Below are positions 1 to 5,906 of a stretch of 13,251 bases of DNA, one piece after another. The DNA is from Bacillota bacterium. GTDB taxonomy: Bacteria; Bacillota; Clostridia; Oscillospirales; Ruminococcaceae. The translations under genes and the position numbers were made by a program. The notes beneath the pieces were generated by a model that worked only from the letters and a program-made list of their open reading frames with translations, ran no database searches and had not been told where the DNA came from. Location of the stretch: NCBI GenBank assembly GCA_023391005.1, contig JAEWBS010000003.1:1-13251 (forward strand). The letters are read 5' to 3'. Numbering within the stretch: the stretch's first letter is position 1; each line of letters opens with the position of its first letter.

Positions 1-42
1 GTACTTAGAAATCGCCTCGGACAAAGTTAAAACTTTTTCCAT
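1..42 (-). CDS. gctA: Glutaconate CoA-transferase subunit A, first 14 codons (partial)
   Basis: Only the N-terminus is inside the window; it reads MEKVLTLSEAISKY and runs off the left edge. A GGAGG ribosome binding site (plus-strand CCTCC at 50-54) lies 7 bases before the ATG, so this is a real start. From memory, the peptide matches the opening of glutaconate CoA-transferase subunit A, for which the Acidaminococcus protein begins MSKVMTLKDAIAKY. The enzyme moves CoA from acetyl-CoA or glutaconyl-CoA onto (R)-2-hydroxyglutarate in glutamate fermentation. The gene directly upstream on the same strand is a biotin carrier of the glutaconyl-CoA decarboxylase type, which fits the same pathway. Fourteen residues are little evidence, and another class I CoA-transferase alpha subunit is possible. 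Confidence 0.6.
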   Translation of the reverse strand, partial: MEKVLTLSEAISKY

Positions 43-159
43 AGTAAAACCTCCACTTTTACGTTATGTGTAATATTAGCACGCTATCTGCATCTTTTCG
101 CAACCGGGCGAAGCGCAGATCCGATTACTACGATCCTCTCGGCACGCTGCCGGTCCGAA

Positions 160-603
160 TTAGCCGATCACGACCAATACGTCGCCGGGCGCAACGGCGG
201 CGCCCTGTGCCACCCGTACGTCGGTCACGGTGCCGTCGCAGGGGGCGAATATCTCGTTCTCCATCTTCATGGCCTCAAGCACAACGACCACCTGTCCGCT
301 TTTGACCGCGTCGCCGACATTGACCAGCATCTTAAAGATGGTGCCGCTCATCGGGGCGGCGATGGTTGCGGCGCCGGCGCTCACAGGTGCCGCGGGCGCA
401 ACAGGGGCGGGGACGGGAGCTGCTGCCGGAGCGGCTGCAACAGGGGCGGGCGCGGCGGGCACAACGGGAGCGGCAACCACGATGGGCGCAACGGCGCCGA
501 CGACGCCGGCTTCAATCTCTTCCCGGGTCAGCGGACGAAAAACGTCGGTTCTCTCAATTTCCACGTCGTAGGTTCTTCCGTTAATGGTAGCAGTATACTT
601 CAT
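160..603 (-). CDS. gcdC: Biotin carboxyl carrier subunit of a Na+-pumping decarboxylase, probably glutaconyl-CoA decarboxylase gamma
   Basis: The protein has 147 residues. Residues 1-33 form the short N-terminal segment seen in gamma/carrier subunits (MKYTATINGRTYDVEI). Residues 34-79 are an almost pure Ala/Pro/Val flexible linker. Residues 80-147 are a biotinyl domain with the motif EAMKMEN, placing biotin on Lys113. The carrier swings CO2 from the carboxyltransferase subunit (glutaconyl-CoA as donor) to the membrane beta subunit, which expels Na+. The start at 603 is chosen because AGGAG sits 7 bases upstream; an in-frame ATG two codons earlier is only one base from that site, and the open frame further upstream lacks one. 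It is followed 117 bases later by gctA on the same strand, which favours glutaconyl-CoA decarboxylase over methylmalonyl-CoA or oxaloacetate decarboxylase carriers. Those remain possible because carrier subunits look alike. Confidence 0.8.
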   Translation of the reverse strand: MKYTATINGRTYDVEIERTDVFRPLTREEIEAGVVGAVAPIVVAAPVVPAAPAPVAAAPAAAPVPAPVAPAAPVSAGAATIAAPMSGTIFKMLVNVGDAVKSGQVVVVLEAMKMENEIFAPCDGTVTDVRVAQGAAVAPGDVLVVIG

Positions 604-643
604 AACCATTCTCCTTACATCAAGTTTTCGGGCCTCAAAACCA

Positions 644-671
644 AGTTTAAGCCTAAGAGCCAAAGTGCAAA
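644..671 (-). promoter_or_regulatory. Candidate sigma-A promoter for gcdC
   Basis: On the minus strand, TTTGCA (666-671), a 16-base spacer and TAAACT (644-649) sit about 40 bases upstream of the gcdC start. The match is moderate and the spacer is one base short of ideal. It would give a short leader ending at the AGGAG site. Confidence 0.35.
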
Positions 672-861
672 ACAGTCGCGAGTCAGACCCAGACCATCGA
701 GTTGCGTTGAAAAACGCTATATTTTAGAATGCCCCCTCGCAGCAGTCTGTGCCCGACAAAATAATAACCCCCTTACGCCAAGCTTTTTCGGTCCCCCGCA
801 AAGCCAAATGGCTTTGGAGGCAGCTCATGTAAGCGGGCTCAAGGCACACTAAAAAGGCACA

Positions 862-892
862 TACCGACATCCTACCGACAAAGCTGCCGATA
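862..892 (+). repeat. Three helically phased 8-base repeats (TACCGACA, TACCGACA, TGCCGATA)
   Basis: TACCGACA occurs at 862-869 and again at 873-880, and a variant TGCCGATA at 885-892. The start-to-start distances are 11 and 12 bases, about one helical turn, which puts the copies on the same DNA face. The array lies between the divergent gcdC and AraC-type genes. This arrangement is typical of sites for regulators that bind tandem half-sites, but the binder is unknown. Confidence 0.5.
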
Positions 893-1145
893 GAACCCGA
901 AGAAAGCGCCCATCTCTCTGCCTGCCCGCCGTTACCGGCAGTATGCGCCGCAAATGCTGCATAAACATTCTGCACCCATTTTGTCTTATCAGTATAACAC
1001 ACAACTAAGATTAATAAATATCCCTTGTTGGTAAAAAATTTGCGTATATTGGGTTTCGTGCGTATTCGTCATTTTTACGTCTGAGAATTTTTGCTTTTAT
1101 CGCAAAAACTCCTGCTTTAAAAGCATATCTTTAAAAGTTTAAAAA

Positions 1146-1165
1146 GCAATATCATGGCATATTGC
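1146..1165. promoter_or_regulatory. Interrupted dyad, candidate operator upstream of the AraC-type gene
   Basis: GCAATAT (1146-1152) and ATATTGC (1159-1165) are perfect complements separated by six bases. The dyad ends 18 bases before the -35 box of the AraC-type gene. A second small palindrome, TTGCGCAA (1162-1169), overlaps its right arm. The position suits autoregulation or control of the divergent unit; no factor can be assigned. Confidence 0.45.
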
Positions 1166-1183
1166 GCAACTTTTTTAAAATAT

Positions 1184-1212
1184 TTGCATATCTTGCGCCC
1201 GCGTGATATAAT
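1184..1212 (+). promoter_or_regulatory. Sigma-A promoter of the AraC-family gene
   Basis: TTGCAT (1184-1189), a 17-base spacer and a perfect TATAAT (1207-1212) preceded by TG at 1204-1205 (extended -10). The transcript would start near 1219, about 30 bases before the ATG at 1251. Confidence 0.75.
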
Positions 1213-1250
1213 TAATAAAACTCGTTTTCACGATGGAGGGACGGTGTGTC

Positions 1251-2066
1251 ATGACGCCCGCAAAATATCAGATGCGCTTAAATTGGGACGACTCCTGGCA
1301 CATGGATCGCCCCCATTTTCATGAGGATATTGAAATTCTGCTCTGCCTTTCAGACGGCGGCGACTTTTTTATTGAGAACGAACTCTACCCCCTGCACTGG
1401 GGCGCGCTGTTTCTAATCGGCGAGGCCACGCTGCACAAAAGCACCGCCAGCGACTCTTATAAGCGCTATGTGCTGCATATCTCAGCCAGCACTTTGCAGG
1501 AGCTCTCGATGCCCCAAAGCGATTTTGTGACCTGCATCCGCGAGGCGGGGCACTGTGTCCTGCTTGATAAAGAAAAAACCGCCGAGCTCATCAAGCTGTT
1601 CGAGCAGCTTGAAAAACCGCGCACCGACGCCTTTGGCAACGATATGCAAAATATGATCGTACTGCTGAGCCTTTTGCTCAAGGTTTTCTCCTCCTTTGAG
1701 ACGACCGACCCAAGCAAGGTCGTGTTAAACCCCGATTTTGCCCGCATCTCGCCGATTCTCGAATTTATCCAGGGGCATTTGGCCGAACCGCTCACGCTCG
1801 ATATTATCGCGGCTAACTGCTTTATCAACAAATATCACCTCTGCCATTCCTTTAAGGCCGTCACCGGCTTTTCGGTCATGGAATATATCATCCATTGCCG
1901 GGTACTCAAGGCACGCGAGCTACTGCGCAAGGGTATGCGCGTGCAGGAGGTGGGAGAGATGGTCGGTTTTCGCAATAACGAGCATTTTATTCGAACCTTC
2001 GGCGCGCTCACCGGCACTTCTCCCAAGCGCTATGCCAAGGAATATCTTGCAGGTGATAAATGTTGA
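1251..2066 (+). CDS. AraC-family transcriptional regulator with N-terminal cupin domain
   Basis: The 271-residue protein has the usual AraC layout. The N-terminal cupin-like sensor has a His-rich strand (H17, H22, H24 with E25 and E28, in HFHEDIE). Two C-terminal helix-turn-helix motifs span about residues 160-262, with recognisable segments LTLDIIAANCFINKYHLCHSFK and VQEVGEMVGFRNNEHFIRTF, followed by the typical GTSPKRYAKEY end. The ATG at 1251 is chosen because GGAGGG (1235-1240) lies 10 bases upstream; the in-frame ATG at 1233 overlaps that site. It diverges from gcdC and precedes the gamma-glutamyltransferase gene, so either may be a target. The ligand cannot be read from sequence. It stands alone, with its own promoter and terminator. 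Confidence 0.9.
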   Translation: MTPAKYQMRLNWDDSWHMDRPHFHEDIEILLCLSDGGDFFIENELYPLHWGALFLIGEATLHKSTASDSYKRYVLHISASTLQELSMPQSDFVTCIREAGHCVLLDKEKTAELIKLFEQLEKPRTDAFGNDMQNMIVLLSLLLKVFSSFETTDPSKVVLNPDFARISPILEFIQGHLAEPLTLDIIAANCFINKYHLCHSFKAVTGFSVMEYIIHCRVLKARELLRKGMRVQEVGEMVGFRNNEHFIRTFGALTGTSPKRYAKEYLAGDKC

Positions 2067-2074
2067 TATTTTTT

Positions 2075-2148
2075 AAAACGCCGCCATGCGCCACGGCTGT
2101 CTGTTTTTACATCGGACAGGATGTTTGGGTTGCATGGCGGCATTTTTT
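2075..2148 (+). terminator. Large two-tier intrinsic terminator after the AraC-type gene
   Basis: The 10-bp arms GCCGCCATGC (2080-2089) and GCATGGCGGC (2132-2141) are followed by ATTTTTT. The long loop contains a second stem, CTGTC/GACAG. A-rich bases before the left arm can pair with the T tract. The 42-base loop is unusually large for a simple terminator. Confidence 0.75.
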
Positions 2149-2209
2149 GGTGTACCATTACTAGAGATACCCCACACCGATTTCATGGCGCGCAGCGATA
2201 AAAAACTTG

Positions 2210-2292
2210 GTGCCGTCCTAAAAGCATTTTGGAGGCACGTCCTTAAAAGCTGTGCTTTATGCAGCGCTGGCAGCTCTACCGCACGACGCTGC
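2210..2292 (+). promoter_or_regulatory. Hairpin-rich leader upstream of the gamma-glutamyltransferase-like gene
   Basis: Three hairpins follow one another. The first (2210-2238) pairs GTGCC-g-TCC-t-AAAA with TTTTGGAGGCAC, giving 12 pairs, two single-base bulges and a 3-base loop. The second is AAAGC-TGT-GCTTT (2246-2258). The third pairs GCAGCG (2261-2266) with CGCTGC (2287-2292). The whole stretch 2149-2351 has no supported gene and no good promoter that I can see. It could be a regulatory leader or an independent structured RNA; it matches no riboswitch class I recognise. Confidence 0.4.
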
Positions 2293-2351
2293 GATACCGA
2301 AGTCTTAACCTGCTGCATCAGACCGCAGCTTAATAGATAGGGGGCTATATT

Positions 2352-3959
2352 GTGAATTTTCATTCGTATCCCCATCCCTCGCAGCGTCGGGTGACCTTTG
2401 GCGCCAAAGGCATGGTCGCCACCTCTCAGCAGCTTTGTGCGCAAGCCGGGCTGGATATTTTAAAACAGGGCGGCAACGCTATAGACGCCGCCATTGCCAC
2501 AGCCGCCTGCCTCACCGTTGTCGAGCCCTGCTCCAACGGCATCGGCGGCGACGCCTTTGCGCAGGTTTGGACTAAGGACGGCTTGTTCGGCCTAAACGCG
2601 ACCGGCGGCTGTCCGGCGATGCTTACGGCGCAAATGATTCGGGACGCCGGGCACAAGGCCATGCCGAAGCTCGGCTTTTTCCCGCAGACGGTGCCGGGGC
2701 TTCCCGCCGCGTGGGCCACGCTGTCCGAGCGGTTTGGCCGGCTGCCGCTGACCGAGACGCTCGCCCCCGCCATCCGCTATGCGGCCGATGGCTTTGCGGT
2801 GAGCCCCACCGTCGCGGAGCGGTGGAAGGCCGCCGCCGAAGAAACTTATGCTCCTTACCGCGACCATCCCGAATTCGCCGAGTGGTTTCGCGTCTTCACC
2901 GATAACGGCAAAGCGCCGCGGGCCGGTGCATGCTGGCGATTGCCCGACCACGCCCAAACGCTTGCCGACATCGCCGCTACCGGTGCAAAGTCGTTTTATC
3001 AAGGTGCTCTTGCCGACGAGATTGACCGCTATATGCGCGCGGCGGGCGGCTATCTGCGCAAAAGCGATCTGACCGCCTTTGAACCCGAATGGGTGACGCC
3101 GCTCACCACCACCTACCGCGGTTATGATATTTGGGAATTGCCGCCCAACGGGCAGGGCCTTATCGCGCTCATGGCCCTGAACATCTTAAACGGCATGACG
3201 CTGCCGTCGCCTGAGGATCCCAAAAGCTGGCATCTGCAAATTGAGGCGCTCAAATTGGCTGCAACCGACGCTTATCATTATATTGCCGACCCGCGCACCG
3301 GCATGGCGGTTGCACCGCAGCAGCTGTTGAGCGCTGCCTACGCCGAGCGACGCCGCGCGCTGATCTCCGACGAGGCCTTGCTGCCATCAATCGGCAACCC
3401 GACCGACGGCGGCACCGTTTATCTGTGCACCGCGGACGCCGATGGCAATATGGTGTCCTACATTCAGTCGAATTATAACGGCTTTGGTTCGGGCGTCGTG
3501 GTTCCCGGCACCGGCATTGCGCTGCACAACCGGGGCGGCGGCTTTTATCTGGACGAAAGCAGCCCCAACTGCATCGCGCCCGGCAAGCGGCCTTATCATA
3601 CGATTATCCCGGGTTTTATCTCCAAGGATGGTCAGCCGGTCGCGCCGTTTGGCGTTATGGGCGCTTTTATGCAGCCTCAGGGACATCTTCAGGTCGTGCT
3701 TGGCCTGCTTGAATATCACAAAAACCCGCAGTCGGTGCTTGATGCCCCGCGCTGGCACTGGACCGGCGCGCGCAACATCAGCCTTGAGCACGGCGTACCG
3801 CTGTACATTGCCCGTGCGCTGGAGCAGATGGGCCACCAGGTCAGTTACACACATGACCGCGCGCCCTTTGGCCGGGGTCAGATTATCTGGCGACAACAAA
3901 ACGGCGTATACGCAGGAGGCACCGACCCACGTTGCGACGGCGCCGTCGTCGCCCAATAG
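2352..3959 (+). CDS. Gamma-glutamyltransferase-fold N-terminal nucleophile hydrolase, cytoplasmic YwrD-like type
   Basis: This 535-residue protein is a proenzyme of the gamma-glutamyltranspeptidase superfamily. It cleaves itself before a conserved Thr, which becomes the nucleophile. Family signatures in order are GGNAIDAAIA near residue 40, CSNGIGGDAF near 60, the cleavage site DGG/TVYL with Thr355, then GFGSG, NRGGGFYLDE and GKRPYHTIIPGF. The large and small chains would be about 354 and 181 residues. There is no signal peptide, unlike secreted GGTs, so it probably acts in the cytoplasm. The GTG start is set by AGGGGG 7 bases upstream. It leads a tight plus-strand group with a Cys-rich peptide and an acetyltransferase. 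The substrate may be glutathione or another gamma-glutamyl compound. Relatives include oxamate amidohydrolase (HpxW) and cephalosporin acylases, so the name should stay at superfamily level. Confidence 0.88.
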   Translation: MNFHSYPHPSQRRVTFGAKGMVATSQQLCAQAGLDILKQGGNAIDAAIATAACLTVVEPCSNGIGGDAFAQVWTKDGLFGLNATGGCPAMLTAQMIRDAGHKAMPKLGFFPQTVPGLPAAWATLSERFGRLPLTETLAPAIRYAADGFAVSPTVAERWKAAAEETYAPYRDHPEFAEWFRVFTDNGKAPRAGACWRLPDHAQTLADIAATGAKSFYQGALADEIDRYMRAAGGYLRKSDLTAFEPEWVTPLTTTYRGYDIWELPPNGQGLIALMALNILNGMTLPSPEDPKSWHLQIEALKLAATDAYHYIADPRTGMAVAPQQLLSAAYAERRRALISDEALLPSIGNPTDGGTVYLCTADADGNMVSYIQSNYNGFGSGVVVPGTGIALHNRGGGFYLDESSPNCIAPGKRPYHTIIPGFISKDGQPVAPFGVMGAFMQPQGHLQVVLGLLEYHKNPQSVLDAPRWHWTGARNISLEHGVPLYIARALEQMGHQVSYTHDRAPFGRGQIIWRQQNGVYAGGTDPRCDGAVVAQ

Positions 3960-3978
3960 AAAGGACTTTGATTGTATT

Positions 3979-4152
3979 ATGACATTTCAGTTTATTGTTG
4001 TGTTTGGCGTGATGGCGGCCGTGCTCTGCGCGCTGTTCATTTTTGCGCTCGTTTCTAAAAATAAGGAGCCCATGATGCGCGGCGGCTGCCACGGCGACTG
4101 CTCGAACTGCGCCTCACACTGTGAGGACGAAGATAAAAAGCGCCCCGAATAA
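3979..4152 (+). CDS. 57-residue Cys-rich single-pass membrane peptide, FeoB-associated type
   Basis: The peptide has one hydrophobic helix (about residues 4-25). A basic stretch and a short soluble tail with C37-x3-C41-x2-C44-x3-C48 follow, then a charged end (EDEDKKRPE). This layout matches the FeoB-associated Cys-rich membrane protein family, whose role is unclear and may involve metal handling. It starts 19 bases after the GGT-like stop. AAAGGA lies 13 bases before the ATG, a long spacing, so translation may depend on coupling to the upstream gene. No feoA or feoB is in the window, so a link to iron uptake rests on family resemblance alone. Confidence 0.7.
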   Translation: MTFQFIVVFGVMAAVLCALFIFALVSKNKEPMMRGGCHGDCSNCASHCEDEDKKRPE

Positions 4153-4186
4153 AGCGGCATATGCTATATACTAAAGGAGCATGACC

Positions 4187-4669
4187 ATGCAGATTCCCGT
4201 AACCTTCAGACCCGCAACCCCCGCGGACGTCCCGCAGATTCTCACGTTTATCCGACTGCTGGCTAAATATGAAAAGCTCAGCGACGAGGTAACCGCCACC
4301 GAGACGCTGCTTCACGAGTGGCTGTTTGAAAAGAATAAGGCTGAGGTCATTTTTGCCGAGGCTGAAAATGAGGTTGTCGGCTTTGCGCTGTTCTTTTATA
4401 ACTTTTCAACCTTTTTGGGCCGCGCGGGCCTTTATCTTGAAGACCTTTACATCCAAGAATCGCATCGCGGCAAGGGCTACGGCAAAGCGGTTTTGCAAGA
4501 ACTTGCCCGGCTGGCTGTCGCGCGCGGCTGCGGCCGACTTGAGTGGTCGTGTCTTGACTGGAACAAGCCGAGCATTGACTTTTATCTGTCGCTCAATGCG
4601 CGCCCTATGGCGGACTGGACGACCTATCGCCTGACCGGCGACGCGCTTCTGAATATGGCGCAGGGTTAG
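4187..4669 (+). CDS. GNAT-family N-acetyltransferase resembling diamine/thialysine acetyltransferase (SSAT-like)
   Basis: The 160-residue protein is a single GNAT domain. It opens with FRPATPADVPQI, contains FALFFYNFSTFLGRAGLYLEDLYI, has the acetyl-CoA pyrophosphate loop R94-G-K-G-Y-G99, and ends with EWSCLDWNKPSIDFYLSLNA. That middle and end are characteristic of the spermidine/spermine and thialysine N-acetyltransferase group, which acetylates primary amines of polyamines or lysine-like compounds. The substrate is inferred by resemblance. The ATG at 4187 is preferred because AGGAG (4175-4179) is 7 bases upstream; the ATG at 4181 is only one base from it. It is the third gene of the GGT-like group, 34 bases after the Cys-rich peptide. 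Confidence 0.85.
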   Translation: MQIPVTFRPATPADVPQILTFIRLLAKYEKLSDEVTATETLLHEWLFEKNKAEVIFAEAENEVVGFALFFYNFSTFLGRAGLYLEDLYIQESHRGKGYGKAVLQELARLAVARGCGRLEWSCLDWNKPSIDFYLSLNARPMADWTTYRLTGDALLNMAQG

Positions 4670-4688
4670 ACCGCAACATAATATAAAA

Positions 4689-4714
4689 GCGGCCGCGTTT
4701 TAAAACGCGGCCGC
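4689..4714. repeat. Perfect 26-base palindrome between convergent genes, possible bidirectional terminator
   Basis: The palindrome has arms GCGGCCGCG and CGCGGCCGC around TTTTAAAA, so it contains two NotI-type octamers. It lies 20 bases after the acetyltransferase stop and downstream of convergent abrB. It can form a very stable hairpin, but no T tract follows on either strand, so classic intrinsic termination is uncertain. Confidence 0.6.
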
Positions 4715-4737
4715 GCCTATGCCAGACAATCGATATC

Positions 4738-4758
4738 GGGTATTCCAACGGAATACCC
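4738..4758. repeat. Perfect 9-bp hairpin with 3-base loop downstream of abrB
   Basis: GGGTATTCC (4738-4746) and GGAATACCC (4750-4758) flank AAC. A CGATATCG palindrome (4731-4738) abuts it. No T tract follows in either direction. It may act as an abrB 3' hairpin or RNA stabiliser. The remaining bases 4759-4847 hold no supported gene. Confidence 0.5.
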
Positions 4759-4847
4759 ATCAAGAACGCCAACTACGGATTGTACAGGCTGCGCAGGCTC
4801 CAAAGGACGAAAATACAAATCCCGCCCTGTGGAATGTCGGAAAGTGC

Positions 4848-5093
4848 CTAGCCGTTGGCCTTCATGTCGCCGAGACAATGCTCGCAGACATTCTTATCCT
4901 TGTACACCGTGATGTTGTCGGCACTTCCGCAAAAGATGCAGGCGGGCTCATACTTTTTAAGTAGAATGTTGTTGTGGTCCACATAGATTTCCAGAGAGTC
5001 CCTCTCTGAGATGCCCAGCGTCCTCCTGAGCTCGATCGGCAGCACAATTCTTCCTAAATCGTCAATCTTTCTTACAATTCCCGTTGCTTTCAT
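4848..5093 (-). CDS. abrB: AbrB/SpoVT-type transition-state regulator with C-terminal Cys4 motif
   Basis: The 81-residue protein begins MKATGIVRKIDDLGRIVLPI and continues ELRRTLGI, almost the same as the swapped-hairpin DNA-binding domain of Bacillus AbrB (residues 1-48). In place of AbrB's own C-terminal multimerisation domain it carries a small zinc-knuckle-like tail, C52-x2-C55-x14-C70-x2-C73. Such short Cys4 variants are common in Clostridia. It probably binds AT-rich promoters as a dimer and controls the growth-to-sporulation transition; divergent spmA/spmB fits this. AGGAG lies 9 bases before the ATG. The intergenic region with spmA is AT-rich and could carry an AbrB site, which would allow autoregulation. 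Confidence 0.9.
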   Translation of the reverse strand: MKATGIVRKIDDLGRIVLPIELRRTLGISERDSLEIYVDHNNILLKKYEPACIFCGSADNITVYKDKNVCEHCLGDMKANG

Positions 5094-5178
5094 AATTCCA
5101 CTCCTTTTCTTTCATGATAAAAAACAGGGCAAAGGTTACCTTACAAACTTTATACTCCCTATTTGTCATATCGCAGCT

Positions 5179-5207
5179 ATTATACCGCATCAGTAGGTTA
5201 ATGTAAA
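5179..5207 (-). promoter_or_regulatory. Sigma-A promoter of abrB
   Basis: On the minus strand, TTTACA (5202-5207), an exact 17-base spacer and a perfect TATAAT (5179-5184). Transcription would start near 5172, leaving a leader of about 80 bases that includes the small inverted repeat AAGGT-T-ACCTT (5132-5142). Confidence 0.8.
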
Positions 5208-5263
5208 GGCAAATATTGTAAATTTTTGTAAAAAAATCAAAATAATTCTTATTTTTTACATGG

Positions 5264-5283
5264 AGATTTTGTGATCAAAATCT
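5264..5283. promoter_or_regulatory. Perfect inverted repeat upstream of spmA, candidate operator
   Basis: AGATTTTG (5264-5271) and CAAAATCT (5276-5283) are perfect complements around TGAT. The repeat ends 38 bases before the spmA ATG, where a promoter or repressor site would be expected. No T tract follows it. Confidence 0.5.
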
Positions 5284-5321
5284 AATGTCATTCATACCCT
5301 TATTGCATAGGGGTGACGCAT

Positions 5322-5906
5322 ATGATGACTGCTATTTTCTGCGCCATGCTGCTGGGCGGCATATTTTTTGGCGCGCTCACCGGCAGAATGCCGCAGGTGT
5401 CGGATGCCCTGCTCAAAGAGAGCGGGCGCGCCATCGAACTGATATTGTCGCTCGCAGGGAATTTTTGCCTTTGGGGCGGCATTATGCGTATCGCGGAGGA
5501 ATCGAAGCTGACCAGCGCACTGGCGCATCTGGCGAAGCCGATTACCTGCCGCCTGTTTAAGGGGCTGCATCCGCAGGGTAAGGCGATGCGCGCGATCTCG
5601 ATGAATCTGGTGGCAAACCTGCTCGGACTCGGAAACGCCGCCACGCCGCTGGGCATTACCGCGATGAAAGCGATGGAAGAAGAGGAGCACGCCAACGGCA
5701 CGGCCACCGACAACATGGTGCTTTTTGTAGCCATGAACACTGCGTCGCTCCAGCTGTTGCCCACCACGACGGCCATGCTGCGTTCGGCGGCGGGCAGCAA
5801 AACGCCGCTTGATATTTTGCCGGCGGTCTGGGTGGCCTCCACCGTTTCGGTGCTGTCCGGTATTGTGGCCGCCAAGCTGCGCTCCGACAGGAGAAAACGT
5901 TCATGA
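5322..5906 (+). CDS. spmA: Spore maturation protein A
   Basis: This 194-residue polytopic membrane protein has hydrophobic segments near residues 3-20, 38-55, 150-168 and others. It carries the nucleoside-recognition/Gate domain typical of SpmA: the segment MNLVANLLGLGNAATPLGI and the later MNTASLQLLPTTTAMLRS are family hallmarks. SpmA and SpmB are needed for full spore-core dehydration and heat resistance in Bacillus and Clostridium. The ATG at 5322 is chosen because AGGGG (5309-5313) lies 8 bases upstream; a GTG at 5313 overlaps that site. The stop overlaps the spmB start as ATGA, so the two are translationally coupled. A CATACCCT box (5293-5300) weakly resembles a sigma-E -10 element, which would fit mother-cell expression, but no clear -35 was found. 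Confidence 0.93.
   Translation: MMTAIFCAMLLGGIFFGALTGRMPQVSDALLKESGRAIELILSLAGNFCLWGGIMRIAEESKLTSALAHLAKPITCRLFKGLHPQGKAMRAISMNLVANLLGLGNAATPLGITAMKAMEEEEHANGTATDNMVLFVAMNTASLQLLPTTTAMLRSAAGSKTPLDILPAVWVASTVSVLSGIVAAKLRSDRRKRS

Larger units (their letters stand above)
672..1183. other. Long non-coding divergent gap between gcdC and the AraC regulator
   Basis: I see no convincing gene here. A 92-codon minus-strand frame (724-1002) has no ribosome binding site and no recognisable sequence. The gap holds a GCGTT-GAAA-AACGC hairpin (704-717), a CAAAGCC-AAAT-GGCTTTG hairpin (799-816) and three phased repeats of the type TRCCGAYA (862, 873, 885). The AT-rich right part has TTTTTGC/GCAAAAA (1088-1108), TGCTTT-A-AAAGCA (1113-1125) and the dyad GCAATAT-N6-ATATTGC (1146-1165). 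These look like regulatory DNA for the divergent genes, but none is a motif I can name. Confidence 0.5.

Noticed and set aside
724..1002. 92-codon minus-strand open frame in the gcdC-AraC gap
   Set aside because: It has no ribosome binding site, no recognisable domain and an odd composition, and it overlaps hairpins and phased repeats.
2086..2340. 84-codon plus-strand open frame between the AraC-type and GGT-like genes
   Set aside because: It begins inside the AraC-type terminator hairpin, lacks a ribosome binding site and runs through the structured leader.
4717..4847. Possible coding remnant downstream of abrB on the minus strand
   Set aside because: Short open stretches appear in two frames, but there is no start site, no recognisable family, and the region contains perfect hairpins.
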